Under the pieces are notes generated by a model. That model worked only from the letters and a program-made list of their open reading frames with translations, was not told where the DNA came from and ran no database searches. Shown here one piece after another: positions 1 through 8,659 of a DNA stretch of 64,000 bases. Numbering within the stretch: position 1 is the first letter of the stretch; every line of letters begins with the position of its first letter. This DNA is from Dyadobacter soli (GTDB taxonomy: Bacteria; Bacteroidota; Bacteroidia; Cytophagales; Spirosomataceae), in contig NZ_FNAN01000007.1 in NCBI RefSeq assembly GCF_900101885.1, forward strand, positions 1 to 64,000, given 5' to 3'. Made by a program: the position numbers and the translations under genes.

Positions 1-36
1 AGAGGGTGTCTCAATTAAAAAACGAGGCACCCTCTT
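1..36. repeat. Left terminal inverted repeat of the IS with a hairpin
   Basis: Bases 1-13 match the right end of the element. In addition, agagggtg at 1-8 pairs perfectly with caccctct at 29-36, giving an 8-bp stem followed by a T-rich stretch. It could act as a terminator that shields the transposase from outside transcription. That role is inferred. Confidence 0.6.
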
Positions 37-130
37 TCATTTTATTTTTGATGATCTGGAATCGGCAGTAATATCTTAGACAAGAAGCTATTGGGCTCGA
101 TTTGGTTAATGAAGGCAAAAAACGGCTGTC

Positions 131-1666
131 TTAGGCCGCTCTTTTCCTTAGATTTTGGGCTAATGCTATTAATCCCCACTCGATTTCGACCTTTTGCTTG
201 CCGCGGAGCATGAATCGCCGGAAGCCGTGATTGTTTTTGATGTTGCCAAAGACCGGTTCAACATCATAGCATCGCTTCTTTCGTTTCTGGATGCCTTCTT
301 CACTTGTTAGCAGCTGGTCAGCTTGCTGCTTTTGCCTTTCTAGATTGACATTTATCTGAATCACCCGATCGCCTTGTGACTTGTGACAAGCTCCGTTCAA
401 TGGGCAATTTTGACAGTTTCTGGCTTTGTAAAGCCTTACGGTCTGCCCAAAGCCGGTGGTTGTTTTCCTTGTCCGATCGCCTATGTAAGCCATTTTCTGA
501 CCCATCGGACAGATATAATAGTCCTGCCCCGGGTTGTAATAAAGTTTGTCGGTGGCAAATGGGTGTTTCCTGTTGAAGGCGCGGTTCTGGCGTTTGTCAA
601 ATAGGTTGTACTTCACAAAGGCAGTCACCTTCTTTTCTTCCAATAAAGTGTAGTTTTCCTCCGAGCCGTAACCGGCATCGGCAGTCAGCGATTTGGGGGC
701 AGCGCCAAAGCTTTTCTCATGCTGTTCCAGGTGACTGGACAGCGTGTTCGTATCAGTGGTATTGGGGTGGATGGAGTAATTTACGATGAACTGATTTGAG
801 GTTGATATCTGAACATTATAGGCAGGTTTGAGCTGGCCGTTGCGCATATGGTCCTCCTTCAACTTCATAAAGGTAGCGTCAGGATCGGTCTTGCTATAAC
901 TGTTTCGTCTACCTAAAATGGCTTCCTGCTGCTCGTAGCGGGCAATATTGGCCGGGTAATGCTTGGTCACATAACCCAGTTTGGTCTTCATTTTCTTGTC
1001 GATGTTCTCCTTTTTACCGAGCACCTGGTTAAGCGTATCGACCGTATCCTGGACTTTCTCCTTATTGATTGTGGTCAAGTCTGGCGGCTCGGGCATGTTG
1101 TCTTCGGTGGCAGCCACGCTCTGTGCATACGCCCAGATCTCAGCCAGTTGTTTTTTCATTTTCTCCTTATTGCTGGCAATCGCCTTCTTCCAGACAAATG
1201 TGTATTTATTGGCGTTCGCTTCAATTTTGGTTCCATCGGTAAATACTTCCTCAATGCTCAGATATCCTTCCTGGGCAAGCAAGCTGACCACTTGCTCAAA
1301 AATCGTCCTGAACGTATCCTTTAAACGAACGCCCCTAAAACGGTTAATGGTGTTATGATCAGGGAAGCTCATTGAGCTCAAATACATAAAGTAAATGCTC
1401 TCCTTACAAGCCGCTTCCAGCTTCCTACTTGAATAAATATTGCTCATGTAGCCGAATACAAGCACTTTTAACAGCATCTGGGGATGGTAGCTCGCCGGGC
1501 CGGTCAGGTAGTAGGCAGCATTGAGCGACTCTAAATTGATCTTATTGATCACATCATCGACCACACGTACAACGTGACCTTTGGGGACTAATTCATCTAA
1601 ACTTGGGGGAAGCAGCATTAACTGCTGCTGGTGATAGGGCTTGAAATTAGGCTGTCGTCGACCCAT
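131..1666 (-). CDS. IS1182-family transposase
   Basis: This 511-residue protein is a DDE transposase of the IS1182 type. The N-terminal third carries the family's DUF772-like segment (YHPQMLLKVLVFGYMSN at about 60-77, then SRKLEAACKESIYFMYLS and DHNTINRFR at about 103-111). The catalytic core follows: FTDGTKIEANANKYTFVWKK near 143, LTADAGYGSEEN near 329 and a C-terminal CYDVEPVFGNIKNNHGFRRFML block holding the last acidic residue. A Cys cluster (CPMGQK, CQNCPLNGACHKS) at about 388-428 is the usual zinc-binding insertion. The length is normal and I see no frameshift, so it is probably active. The start is an ATG 96 bases inside the right terminal repeat. Confidence 0.92.
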   Translation of the reverse strand: MGRRQPNFKPYHQQQLMLLPPSLDELVPKGHVVRVVDDVINKINLESLNAAYYLTGPASYHPQMLLKVLVFGYMSNIYSSRKLEAACKESIYFMYLSSMSFPDHNTINRFRGVRLKDTFRTIFEQVVSLLAQEGYLSIEEVFTDGTKIEANANKYTFVWKKAIASNKEKMKKQLAEIWAYAQSVAATEDNMPEPPDLTTINKEKVQDTVDTLNQVLGKKENIDKKMKTKLGYVTKHYPANIARYEQQEAILGRRNSYSKTDPDATFMKLKEDHMRNGQLKPAYNVQISTSNQFIVNYSIHPNTTDTNTLSSHLEQHEKSFGAAPKSLTADAGYGSEENYTLLEEKKVTAFVKYNLFDKRQNRAFNRKHPFATDKLYYNPGQDYYICPMGQKMAYIGDRTRKTTTGFGQTVRLYKARNCQNCPLNGACHKSQGDRVIQINVNLERQKQQADQLLTSEEGIQKRKKRCYDVEPVFGNIKNNHGFRRFMLRGKQKVEIEWGLIALAQNLRKRAA

Positions 1667-1748
1667 TTTTCCTTGATTTGCTTATACCTAAAGATAATCA
1701 ATTCAGAAAAATTACCCAACCATGAAAATGAAAAAAGACTGCCTCATG

Positions 1749-1761
1749 TGAGACAGCCTCT
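1749..1761. repeat. Right terminal inverted repeat of the IS
   Basis: The reverse complement of this stretch matches window positions 1-13 at 12 of 13 bases and so marks the right boundary of the element. The next bases, gcactaaaaatc, belong to the chromosome. Confidence 0.7.
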
Positions 1762-1777
1762 TGCACTAAAAATCTTC

Positions 1778-2320
1778 CTACGGCGCCACTTCCACGATCA
1801 TTTCGATCTCCACGGCGATACCGGAAGGCAACGAAGCCACCCCGATCGCCGAACGGGCGTGCTTGCCGCTTTCTCCGAAAACTTCTACCATGAAATCGGT
1901 GAAGCCGTTGATCACCTGCGGCTGCTGCGTCAATGTGGGCGTGGAGTTGACCAGGCCTAACACTTTCACTACACGTTTTACCTTGTTCAGGTCGCCGATC
2001 TCTTGTTTCAGAGAGGCGAGCAATGCGATCCCGCAGAGTTTCGCGGCTTCTTTTCCCTGCTCGACGGTGAGGTCGTCCCCTACTTTACCGAGGATTTGGC
2101 CGCCGCCGGGTTTATCGGGTCCGTGGCCCGAGAGGTAAACCAGGTTACCCACGCGCACCGCACTCAATATGGTCCCTTTCGACGGGTTCTTTTTCGGTAT
2201 CGTAATGCCCATTTCGGTCAGTTTCTTTTCGACGTCGGGGCGACCGGACTGCGCGTTGCCACGGAAGCTGACGACAGCGAACAAAAGCAATAGTACAATC
2301 CGGGAAGTTTGTTTTAACAT
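1778..2320 (-). CDS. Exported RidA (YjgF/YER057c/UK114) family protein
   Basis: The 180-residue protein has a Sec signal peptide (RIVLLLLFAVVSFRGNAQS, cleavage near residue 24) followed by one RidA-like domain (about 45-178). Family landmarks are GNLVYLSGHGPDKPGG, a central KQEIGDLNKVKRVVKVLGLVNS helix/strand and a C-terminal RSAIGVASLPSGIAVEIEMIVEV strand. Classic RidA is a cytosolic enzyme that hydrolyses reactive enamines and imines made by PLP enzymes. An exported version cannot do that job in the cytosol, so its substrate is unknown. It is monocistronic and divergent from the SusC gene at 2663, with the IS immediately downstream. Family membership is sure; function is not. Confidence 0.85.
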   Translation of the reverse strand: MLKQTSRIVLLLLFAVVSFRGNAQSGRPDVEKKLTEMGITIPKKNPSKGTILSAVRVGNLVYLSGHGPDKPGGGQILGKVGDDLTVEQGKEAAKLCGIALLASLKQEIGDLNKVKRVVKVLGLVNSTPTLTQQPQVINGFTDFMVEVFGESGKHARSAIGVASLPSGIAVEIEMIVEVAP

Positions 2321-2662
2321 GGTAAGGTTAAGTTTAAAAATTAGATGGCGCCAAAATTAACAATCATTTGTTGAGAACTGCCATGAGCTGTACACTATTG
2401 TAATCCTCACCCTGCGCCGATAACACAGAAATTATTTTATTATCAACATTAATTCTCTATATAATTAAACAAAATTGAGTATCTGTTAAGTAACACTTGA
2501 CTTTTACTGTCGTAAATCCCCCCTCTCCTATCTGTATCATCAGATTATCATATTGTTAAATAGCGCCTGAACGGAGCTGTTAAACAAGTCGGATTACCCA
2601 ATTTTGTCGCCTCAAAACCGGAACTAACTTAATTCATTCACCATATCCATAAATCTACACCC
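2321..2662. other. Divergent intergenic region between RidA-like and SusC genes
   Basis: There is no convincing coding sequence in these 342 bases. They are A+T-rich in the middle (about 2430-2480) and must hold the promoters of both divergent genes. A near-consensus Bacteroidota -7 element, caattttg, lies at about 2600-2607, upstream of the SusC start. An imperfect dyad (ttgttaaat at about 2552 against gttaaacaa at about 2580) could be an operator. Both assignments are weak. Confidence 0.4.
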
Positions 2663-5600
2663 ATGTATCGATGTAAAGAAAGGTGGCCGCTGCGTGCTGG
2701 CACCTTGCAAAAATCGATTGCCCATGCGGCGCTGATCACCCTGATCGGCGGCACGAGCTGGGCAAGCCCGACTCTTGAAACCGGAATCAAATCCGGGAAA
2801 GCGCACTGGAATTTCACCAAAGCAGATCGTCAAATCAAAGGCCGCGTTACCGACGGCGATACGCCTGATGGTATCCCGGGCGCCAACGTTATTATTAAAG
2901 GGTCCCAGACCGGTACCGTTACCGACGCCTCCGGAAACTACTCCATCGACATCCCCGAGGGCGGTGCGGTGCTCGTTTTTTCTTATGTAGGTTATACAAG
3001 CCAGGAAGTTGAGACCGGGGCACGTACCACGATCGATATCGCATTGAAGGCTGACAGCAAGTCACTTAACGAAGTGGTGGTTGTCGGTTACGGTACGCAA
3101 AAGAAAGTGAACCTTACCGGTGCAGTGGACCAGGTAGGCCAGGAAGTGCTGCAAAACCGTCCGCTCCCCAACCTCGCGCAAGGCCTGGTGGGTGCGGTAC
3201 CCAACCTGAACATCCGGATGTTCGATGGCAAGCCTACCCAATCGCCTTCATTCAACGTCCGCGGTACTACCTCGATTGGTCAGCAGGGAAGCGCATTGGT
3301 ACTCATCGACGGTGTCGAAGGTGACCCGCGCATGTTGAACCCGCAGGATATCGAGAGTATTTCGGTGTTGAAAGATGCGGCCTCGGCTTCCATTTATGGT
3401 GCCCGTGCAGTATTCGGGGTGGTATTGATTACCACAAGACCTGCTCCGGAAGGCAAAATGAGGATTTCTTATTCGGCTAACTATTCGATCAAAGCGCCGA
3501 CGGAGGTTCCCGACAATATCACCGACTCCTATCCCTGGGCGCAGGGTTTCAGCGACGCATGGTCGCGCTGGAACGACAACGGCAGCACGCCGACGGCGAT
3601 CAACAAAACCATCGCATTCTCTCCCGCCTACCTGGCCGAGATTAAAAGAAGGTATGAAGACCCGTCGCTGCCACGCGTCGAAGTGAATCCTACTACCGGT
3701 GAATATCAATATTATTACAGCACCGACTGGTACAAACAGCTTTACAAAAAACGCCTCAGCGCACAGGATCACGCGCTTTCGATCGCAGGTGGTACTGACA
3801 AAGCCACTTATTTGCTGAGCGGCCGCTTCAACAACCAGGACGGTTTGTTCCGCTACAATACGGATAAATACAACATGTACAACTTCCGTGGTAAAGGCGG
3901 TGTGCAGCTGACGCCGTGGCTTCGCGTGGATAACAATACCGAGTTCTCGTCGATGAAATACCACCAGCCACTCAACGTGGGCGAGGGAAGCGGTATTTAC
4001 CGTAACATCGCCGATGAAGGCCACCCGCTGGCACCATTGACCAACCCGGACGGATCGCTCTCATTCTCCGCGGCTTATACCGTGGGGGATTACTACTATG
4101 GCCGTAATGCCCAGGATCAGACACGTCGCTTCCTGAAAAACCAGACCGCATTGAAGGCCCAGTTCTTCGAAAAAGCGCTGACGATCAGGGCAAATATGAC
4201 ATTCCAGAACACCGACTTCGGTACGCACCAGGTGCGCGTTCCGGTGCCGTACAGCCGCGCGCAAGGCGTGACCGGCTACACGGGTACCAACACCAACGAT
4301 ATTGCCGAAGGAAGGAGCACTACCAATTACCTGGCTACCAACTTCTATGCGGATTATGTGAAATCGTTCAACAACGTGCACAACTTCACATTGCTGGGTG
4401 GTTTGAACTACGAGCAATCGAAGCAGGACAGCATTTTTGCGCAGCGTAACGGTCTCGTTTACAGCGGCGCCGACAATATCAACCTTGCACTCGGGCAGAG
4501 CATTACCACGGCCGGGCGTTACCGCAAATGGGCCATTGCCGGTGGTTTCTTCCGTTTGAACTACAACTTCCGCGAACGTTACCTGCTCGAATTGAACGGA
4601 CGCTACGACGGTTCGTCTAAATTCCCGACCGACCAGCAGTGGGCATTCTTCCCGTCGGTATCTGCCGGATGGCGCGTGTCCGAGGAGCCGTTCTGGAAAG
4701 TGAATCCTAAAATCATTTCCAATGTAAAAGTCCGTGCTTCTTACGGCTCACTGGGGAATGGTAACATTCAGCCTTACTCGTTCAACGAGAAGTTCGGTAT
4801 TTCTCAATTGGGACGTGTGATCAATGGTGTTCGCCCGCAAGCAACCGGTATGCCGGGGGTAGTACCTAACGATTTGAGCTGGGAAACTGCCACTACTGCC
4901 AACCTTGGTCTGGATTTCTATGCGTTGAACAGCCGTCTTTCCTTCTCGGGAGATATTTACCAGCGCAATACCACGAATATGTTTACCGTAGGGCCAACCG
5001 TGCCGGCAGTTTATGGAACGGTAGTTCCAAAAGGCAACTATGCGGATTTGAAAACCAATGGATGGGAGCTTTCCATCAACTGGGACGACCAGTTCAACAT
5101 GGCATCCAAGCCTTTCCATTACAATGTGCGTTTCACACTGGCGGATTACAGAGCGACCATCACCAAATACAACAATCCCGACAAAAACCTGACCGATTAT
5201 TACGAAGGCCAGCGTGTGGGTGAAATCTGGGGATATAAAGTGGCCGGCTTGTTCCGCTCCGACGACGAGATCGCAACATCTCCGTCACAAGCCAACATTC
5301 CGAATACGAACACCCGGAAAAACTACGTAGGTGACCTTAAATTCCAGAACCTGGATGGCGACAACGTGATTTACCAGGGCCTGAACCGCGTAGGCAATTC
5401 GGGGGACAAAACCATTATCGGTAACTCGGAACCACGCTACTCGTACGGCGTAAACCTGTCGGGCGACTGGAATGGCTTCTTCCTGGGTGCATTCTTCCAG
5501 GGCGTATTGAAGCAGGACTGGTACCCTTCATCGGAAGCGCGTTTCTGGGGACAATACAACCGACCTTACAACTCTTACCCACGCTGGCAGCAGGATAATA

Positions 5601-5977
5601 TGTTCCGCGAGGAGCTGGGTAACTTCGATGCTTACCTCCCACGCCTCGTAGGTTACGTAGCGCAAGGCTCGGGCCGCGCATTGCAGGTGGCCAACGACCG
5701 TTACTTGCAGAATGTAGGCTATATCCGCCTGAGAAACCTGCAAATCGGCTACACCATTCCCGAGCGTTTCACTTCCAAAATCCACGCCCGCGACCTGAAA
5801 GTATATGTTTCCGGCGAAAACCTCTGGACATGGTCGCCGCTGTACAAATGGACCCGCGACACCGACGTTACCAGCATTTACGGATCCGATCGCGATCTGG
5901 GCGGCGGTACCTCCGGCGACGGTTACAACTATCCGATGTTGAAAGCTGTATCTATCGGCTTGTCACTCAATTTTTAA
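2663..5977 (+). CDS. SusC/RagA-type TonB-linked outer membrane transporter (pair 1)
   Basis: The 1104-residue protein has an export signal at the N-terminus, a carboxypeptidase-regulatory-like beta-sandwich (QIKGRVTDGDTPDGIPGANVIIKG to about residue 135), the SusC signature EVVVVGYGTQKK, a plug domain (about 150-260, with LVLIDGVEGDPRMLNPQDIESISVLKDAASASIYGARA) and a long beta-barrel ending in an aromatic residue (SIGLSLNF). Such proteins form the TonB-driven channel that takes up oligosaccharides bound by SusD. It has no STN domain, so it is not coupled to a FecR anti-sigma factor. Its stop overlaps or closely precedes the SusD start, so the two are co-transcribed. The substrate cannot be read from the sequence, as no glycosidase follows in the operon. 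Confidence 0.95.
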   Translation: MYRCKERWPLRAGTLQKSIAHAALITLIGGTSWASPTLETGIKSGKAHWNFTKADRQIKGRVTDGDTPDGIPGANVIIKGSQTGTVTDASGNYSIDIPEGGAVLVFSYVGYTSQEVETGARTTIDIALKADSKSLNEVVVVGYGTQKKVNLTGAVDQVGQEVLQNRPLPNLAQGLVGAVPNLNIRMFDGKPTQSPSFNVRGTTSIGQQGSALVLIDGVEGDPRMLNPQDIESISVLKDAASASIYGARAVFGVVLITTRPAPEGKMRISYSANYSIKAPTEVPDNITDSYPWAQGFSDAWSRWNDNGSTPTAINKTIAFSPAYLAEIKRRYEDPSLPRVEVNPTTGEYQYYYSTDWYKQLYKKRLSAQDHALSIAGGTDKATYLLSGRFNNQDGLFRYNTDKYNMYNFRGKGGVQLTPWLRVDNNTEFSSMKYHQPLNVGEGSGIYRNIADEGHPLAPLTNPDGSLSFSAAYTVGDYYYGRNAQDQTRRFLKNQTALKAQFFEKALTIRANMTFQNTDFGTHQVRVPVPYSRAQGVTGYTGTNTNDIAEGRSTTNYLATNFYADYVKSFNNVHNFTLLGGLNYEQSKQDSIFAQRNGLVYSGADNINLALGQSITTAGRYRKWAIAGGFFRLNYNFRERYLLELNGRYDGSSKFPTDQQWAFFPSVSAGWRVSEEPFWKVNPKIISNVKVRASYGSLGNGNIQPYSFNEKFGISQLGRVINGVRPQATGMPGVVPNDLSWETATTANLGLDFYALNSRLSFSGDIYQRNTTNMFTVGPTVPAVYGTVVPKGNYADLKTNGWELSINWDDQFNMASKPFHYNVRFTLADYRATITKYNNPDKNLTDYYEGQRVGEIWGYKVAGLFRSDDEIATSPSQANIPNTNTRKNYVGDLKFQNLDGDNVIYQGLNRVGNSGDKTIIGNSEPRYSYGVNLSGDWNGFFLGAFFQGVLKQDWYPSSEARFWGQYNRPYNSYPRWQQDNMFREELGNFDAYLPRLVGYVAQGSGRALQVANDRYLQNVGYIRLRNLQIGYTIPERFTSKIHARDLKVYVSGENLWTWSPLYKWTRDTDVTSIYGSDRDLGGGTSGDGYNYPMLKAVSIGLSLNF

Positions 5978-5985
5978 TGGGAATT

Positions 5986-7755
5986 ATGAAGACTAGTAAA
6001 ATACTTAACTATACCCTTGCCGTAATGCTGATCGCTACGGCAAGCTCCTGCGACCTCAACGAGGTGCCGGTAGATACTGCCACGAATGAAGCCGTATTCG
6101 GCTCGGAAAACGGTTTGGACCTTTATGCAAACTCTTTTTACAACCTGCTTCCTGACCCGGACGCGGGCGTGTTCCAGATCGACGACAACTCCGATTTTGT
6201 TGCCCGTAATGGCGTGGATACTTACCTGGCGGTAAATGCATTAAGCCCTATTACGAGCGGTGGATGGGATTGGGGAAACCTTCGTAACATCAATTACTTC
6301 CTGGAAAACACAGAAAAAAGCACCGTTCCAACCAAGAACCATTACCTGGGCGTGGCGCGCTTTTTCCGGGCCCTGTTTTATTTCGATAAAGTAAAAAGGT
6401 TCGGTGATGTGCCCTGGATCGATAAAACCATCGACGTGAAGGACGACGCTACGCTTTACGGCTCGCGTATGAACCGCTACGAAGTAATGGACAAGGTACT
6501 TGCCGATCTTAACTTCGCGATCGAGAACATTACATTGACCTCCGATCCTTCGGTAACACGCATTACCAAGAACGTGGCGCGTGCGTACAAAACGCGCATT
6601 GCTTTGTACGAAGCTTCGTGGCGGAAATACCATACCGAGGACAACAAGCAGACAACTGCCAATGCATGGTATGAAGAAGTAGTGAAAGAAGCCAATGCGA
6701 TCACCGGTTTCACGCTGCATACGAGCTCGCCGGACAGGGCTTACCGCGAAATGTTCATCGCAAAGAGCGCATTCGCCGATGAAACCATCCTTTCGGTTGC
6801 ATTGAGCGCCAGTTTGCAGGTGTACAGCTCGGCCAACCGCCGGTTTATCAGCCCTACTTATGGTAACCGTCCCAGCCTGACCCGCCGTTTTGTGAATACC
6901 TACCTGAACCTGGATGGTACGCCATTTACCAGCAAGAAGGGTTACGAAACGACTACGTTCGTGGAGGAGGTTAAAAACCGCGACCTGCGTTTGAAACAAA
7001 CCATCCGCACCGGCGACTATACCCGTACAGAAAACGGTGTTCCCGTGATCGCTCCGCCAAATTTCACCCAGACCTACACCGGTTACCAGCCGATCAAATG
7101 GTGCTACGACGAGCGTTTCCCATTCGACGACGAAAGCCGTAACGACAATGCGCACATTATCATGCGCTACGGCGAGGTGTTGCTCAACAAGGCGGAAGCA
7201 TTGGCCGAGCTCGACAAAATGACCGACGCGGAATGGACCAATACCATCGGTGCATTGCGTAAGCGTGCAGGTATCACCGGCGCTACGCTCACGACCCTGC
7301 CTACCACAGCCGATCCTTATATGGTTTCGTTCTTTGGCAACAAGTTCAACAGCCCTGTGCTGCTGGAAGTATTGCGCGAAAGAGGTACTGAAATGGTTTT
7401 CGAAGGCCTCCGCCCGGACGATTTGAGAAGATGGAAACTCGGTAACCTCTTCCAGGACGCGCCCATGAATGGCATGTACGTGCCTGCACTCGGCGAATAC
7501 GACCTGAATGGCGACGGCAAAAACGACGTATCGTTTTACCAGGGCACCAAGCCTACTTCTACCACGCCGGGCATCGCATTCGTGGATGTAAGCCCTTCGA
7601 CAGCGGTAGGTCGGATCCAGCTTTCCAAAGGCACTTCCGGCGAAGTGGTCTGGAACCCGGGCCAGCGCGAATGGGCCGACAAGAAATACCTCTGGCCAAT
7701 TCCCGAGCCCGACCGCATCCGGAACCCTGCATTGGGGCAAAACCCAGGCTGGTAA
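5986..7755 (+). CDS. SusD/RagB-type nutrient-binding lipoprotein (pair 1)
   Basis: This is a 589-residue lipoprotein starting MKTSKILNYTLAVMLIATASSC, where the Cys at about 22 is the lipidated residue. I chose the ATG at 5986 because it gives a normal lipoprotein signal; an in-frame ATG at 5977, overlapping the SusC stop (taatg), is an alternative. The SusD helical TPR-like core is visible: HYLGVARFFRALFYFDKVKRFGDVPWI, later IMRYGEVLLNKAEALAELD, ALRKRAGI, VLLEVLRERGTEMVFEGLRPDDLRRWKLG and the C-terminal YLWPIPEPDRIRNPALGQNPGW. SusD caps the SusC barrel at the cell surface and binds glycan. A terminator lies 125 bases downstream, so the operon is probably just these two genes. Confidence 0.95.
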   Translation: MKTSKILNYTLAVMLIATASSCDLNEVPVDTATNEAVFGSENGLDLYANSFYNLLPDPDAGVFQIDDNSDFVARNGVDTYLAVNALSPITSGGWDWGNLRNINYFLENTEKSTVPTKNHYLGVARFFRALFYFDKVKRFGDVPWIDKTIDVKDDATLYGSRMNRYEVMDKVLADLNFAIENITLTSDPSVTRITKNVARAYKTRIALYEASWRKYHTEDNKQTTANAWYEEVVKEANAITGFTLHTSSPDRAYREMFIAKSAFADETILSVALSASLQVYSSANRRFISPTYGNRPSLTRRFVNTYLNLDGTPFTSKKGYETTTFVEEVKNRDLRLKQTIRTGDYTRTENGVPVIAPPNFTQTYTGYQPIKWCYDERFPFDDESRNDNAHIIMRYGEVLLNKAEALAELDKMTDAEWTNTIGALRKRAGITGATLTTLPTTADPYMVSFFGNKFNSPVLLEVLRERGTEMVFEGLRPDDLRRWKLGNLFQDAPMNGMYVPALGEYDLNGDGKNDVSFYQGTKPTSTTPGIAFVDVSPSTAVGRIQLSKGTSGEVVWNPGQREWADKKYLWPIPEPDRIRNPALGQNPGW

Positions 7756-7782
7756 TGTTAAATTCTTAAAAATCTGGTTCTG

Positions 7783-7830
7783 GAAATCCATTTTAGAAAT
7801 CCATTTTAGAAATCCATTTTCTGGAAATCC
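7783..7830. repeat. 13-bp tandem repeat after the susD stop
   Basis: The unit gaaatccatttta occurs at 7783, 7796 and 7809, with a partial fourth copy (ggaaatcc) at about 7823. It lies between the SusD stop codon and the terminator and has no coding potential. It is probably a small slipped-strand expansion. Confidence 0.75.
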
Positions 7831-7840
7831 TTAATCTCTC

Positions 7841-7949
7841 GATCCCCGGGCTAAAGACCGGGGCAATAGATTAACATCTGAGGTTGTCGGCAACGACAAC
7901 CTCATTTTTTTGCCCTTATCCCCTTGCCCCGGTCTTTAGCCCGGGGATC
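7841..7949. repeat. 26-bp perfect inverted repeat around the terminator
   Basis: Bases 7841-7866 are the exact reverse complement of 7924-7949. Both arms contain the core ccccggtctttagcccgggg or its complement. The terminator hairpin at 7880-7903 sits in the 57-base spacer. The right arm is part of the first unit of the tandem repeat that follows. Confidence 0.85.
7880..7911 (+). terminator. Rho-independent terminator of the SusCD operon
   Basis: A perfect 10-bp stem, gaggttgtcg (7880-7889) with cgacaacctc (7894-7903), is closed by a GCAA tetraloop and followed by a run of T (7905-7911). It is the strongest terminator in the window. Confidence 0.92.
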
Positions 7950-8248
7950 AGATGATAAAGATTGATTGAATTGACTATCCAAAAAATATTTTGCCCTTAT
8001 CCCCTTGCCCCGGTCTTTAGCCCGGGGATCAGATGATAAAGATTGATTGGAAATGACTATCCAAAAAATATTTTGCCCTTATCCCCTTGCCCCGGTCTTT
8101 AGCCCGGGGATCAGATGATAAAGATTGATTGGAAATGACTATCCAAAAAATATTTTGCCCTTATCCCCTTGCCCCGGACTTTAGCCCGGGGATCAGATGA
8201 TAAAGATTGATAGATGGGATGACAAATGGCTATCTCAAAAAATATTTT
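7911..8248. repeat. Four tandem 81-82 bp direct repeats, each with a hairpin
   Basis: Units begin at 7911, 7992, 8074 and 8156 (periods 81, 82, 82). The fourth has a changed 3' end (an insertion around 8212-8228) and one base change, ggact for ggtct. Every unit contains the interrupted palindrome ccccgg/ccgggg around tctttagc, then gatcagatgataaagattgat and an A+T-rich tail. No spacers separate the units, so this is not a CRISPR array. It lies between the SusCD terminator and the PadR promoter. A 13-base piece of the unit, agcccggggatca, also occurs at 12264-12276. Confidence 0.9.
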
Positions 8249-8323
8249 ACATACAAAACATGATTTTATATTTTGATAATACATACATTTAATGACTAAA
8301 TAGACTAAACTATTGTTGGCCAG

Positions 8324-8659
8324 ATGAAAGGGACTAACCTTGGCGAATTTGAAGAACTGGTATTACTCACGATCGCCTCACTCGCGGCCGAAGCTTACAG
8401 CGTTGCCATTTGTGATGAGCTGGAACGATATACCGGCCGTTCGGCGAAGCTGGGCGTGGTGCATGCCGTACTGAACAGGCTCGAAGAAAAAGGACTGGCC
8501 AAAAGCCGCCTCGGCGACGCAAGCGCCACGCGGGGCGGTAAACGGAAGCGCTTTTACGAAGTCTCCCACGCGGGCAAGGTGGCGCTCATGCGTGCGAAGG
8601 AGCTGCGCGAGTCGATCTGGCGGAACATTCCCGGCTTTAACCTCGAAGGCTCGATATGA
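8324..8659 (+). CDS. PadR-family transcriptional regulator
   Basis: The 111-residue protein is a short winged-helix regulator: LGEFEELVLLTIASL (helix 1), YSVAICDELERYTGR, KLGVVHAVLNRLEEKGLAKSRLG (recognition helix and wing) and KRKRFYEVSHAGKVALMRAKEL. PadR proteins are usually repressors that respond to small molecules or membrane stress. Its stop overlaps the start of the permease gene by 4 bases (atga at 8656-8659), so the two are translationally coupled. PadR plus a prefix-domain FtsX permease is a recurrent pair in Cytophagales, and autoregulation of the pair is the natural inference. Two gactaaa copies 9 bases apart (8294 and 8303) lie just upstream and could be its site. Confidence 0.9.
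   Translation: MKGTNLGEFEELVLLTIASLAAEAYSVAICDELERYTGRSAKLGVVHAVLNRLEEKGLAKSRLGDASATRGGKRKRFYEVSHAGKVALMRAKELRESIWRNIPGFNLEGSI

Larger units (their letters stand above)
1..1762 (-). mobile_element. IS1182-family insertion sequence, left end at window edge
   Basis: One transposase gene fills the element and is flanked by short inverted ends. Positions 1-13 read agagggtgtctca, and the reverse complement of 1749-1761 reads agaggctgtctca, a 12 of 13 match. The left end may extend a base or more outside the window, so no target duplication can be tested. The region is visibly richer in A+T than the following genes, which fits acquisition by transposition. The right end stops about 16 bases from the stop codon of the neighbouring RidA-like gene, so that gene appears intact. 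Confidence 0.85.

Noticed and set aside
1..1762. IS insertion having disrupted the RidA-like gene
   Set aside because: The RidA frame is complete with a full C-terminal strand and stops 16 bases before the right end of the element.
5830..5985. N-terminal extension of SusD pair 1 into susC
   Set aside because: The lipoprotein signal begins at 5986 (or 5977). The upstream part is susC coding DNA in another frame.
7911..8248. Four regularly spaced repeats suggesting a CRISPR array
   Set aside because: The whole 81-82 bp period is repeated with no unique spacers, and there are no cas genes nearby.
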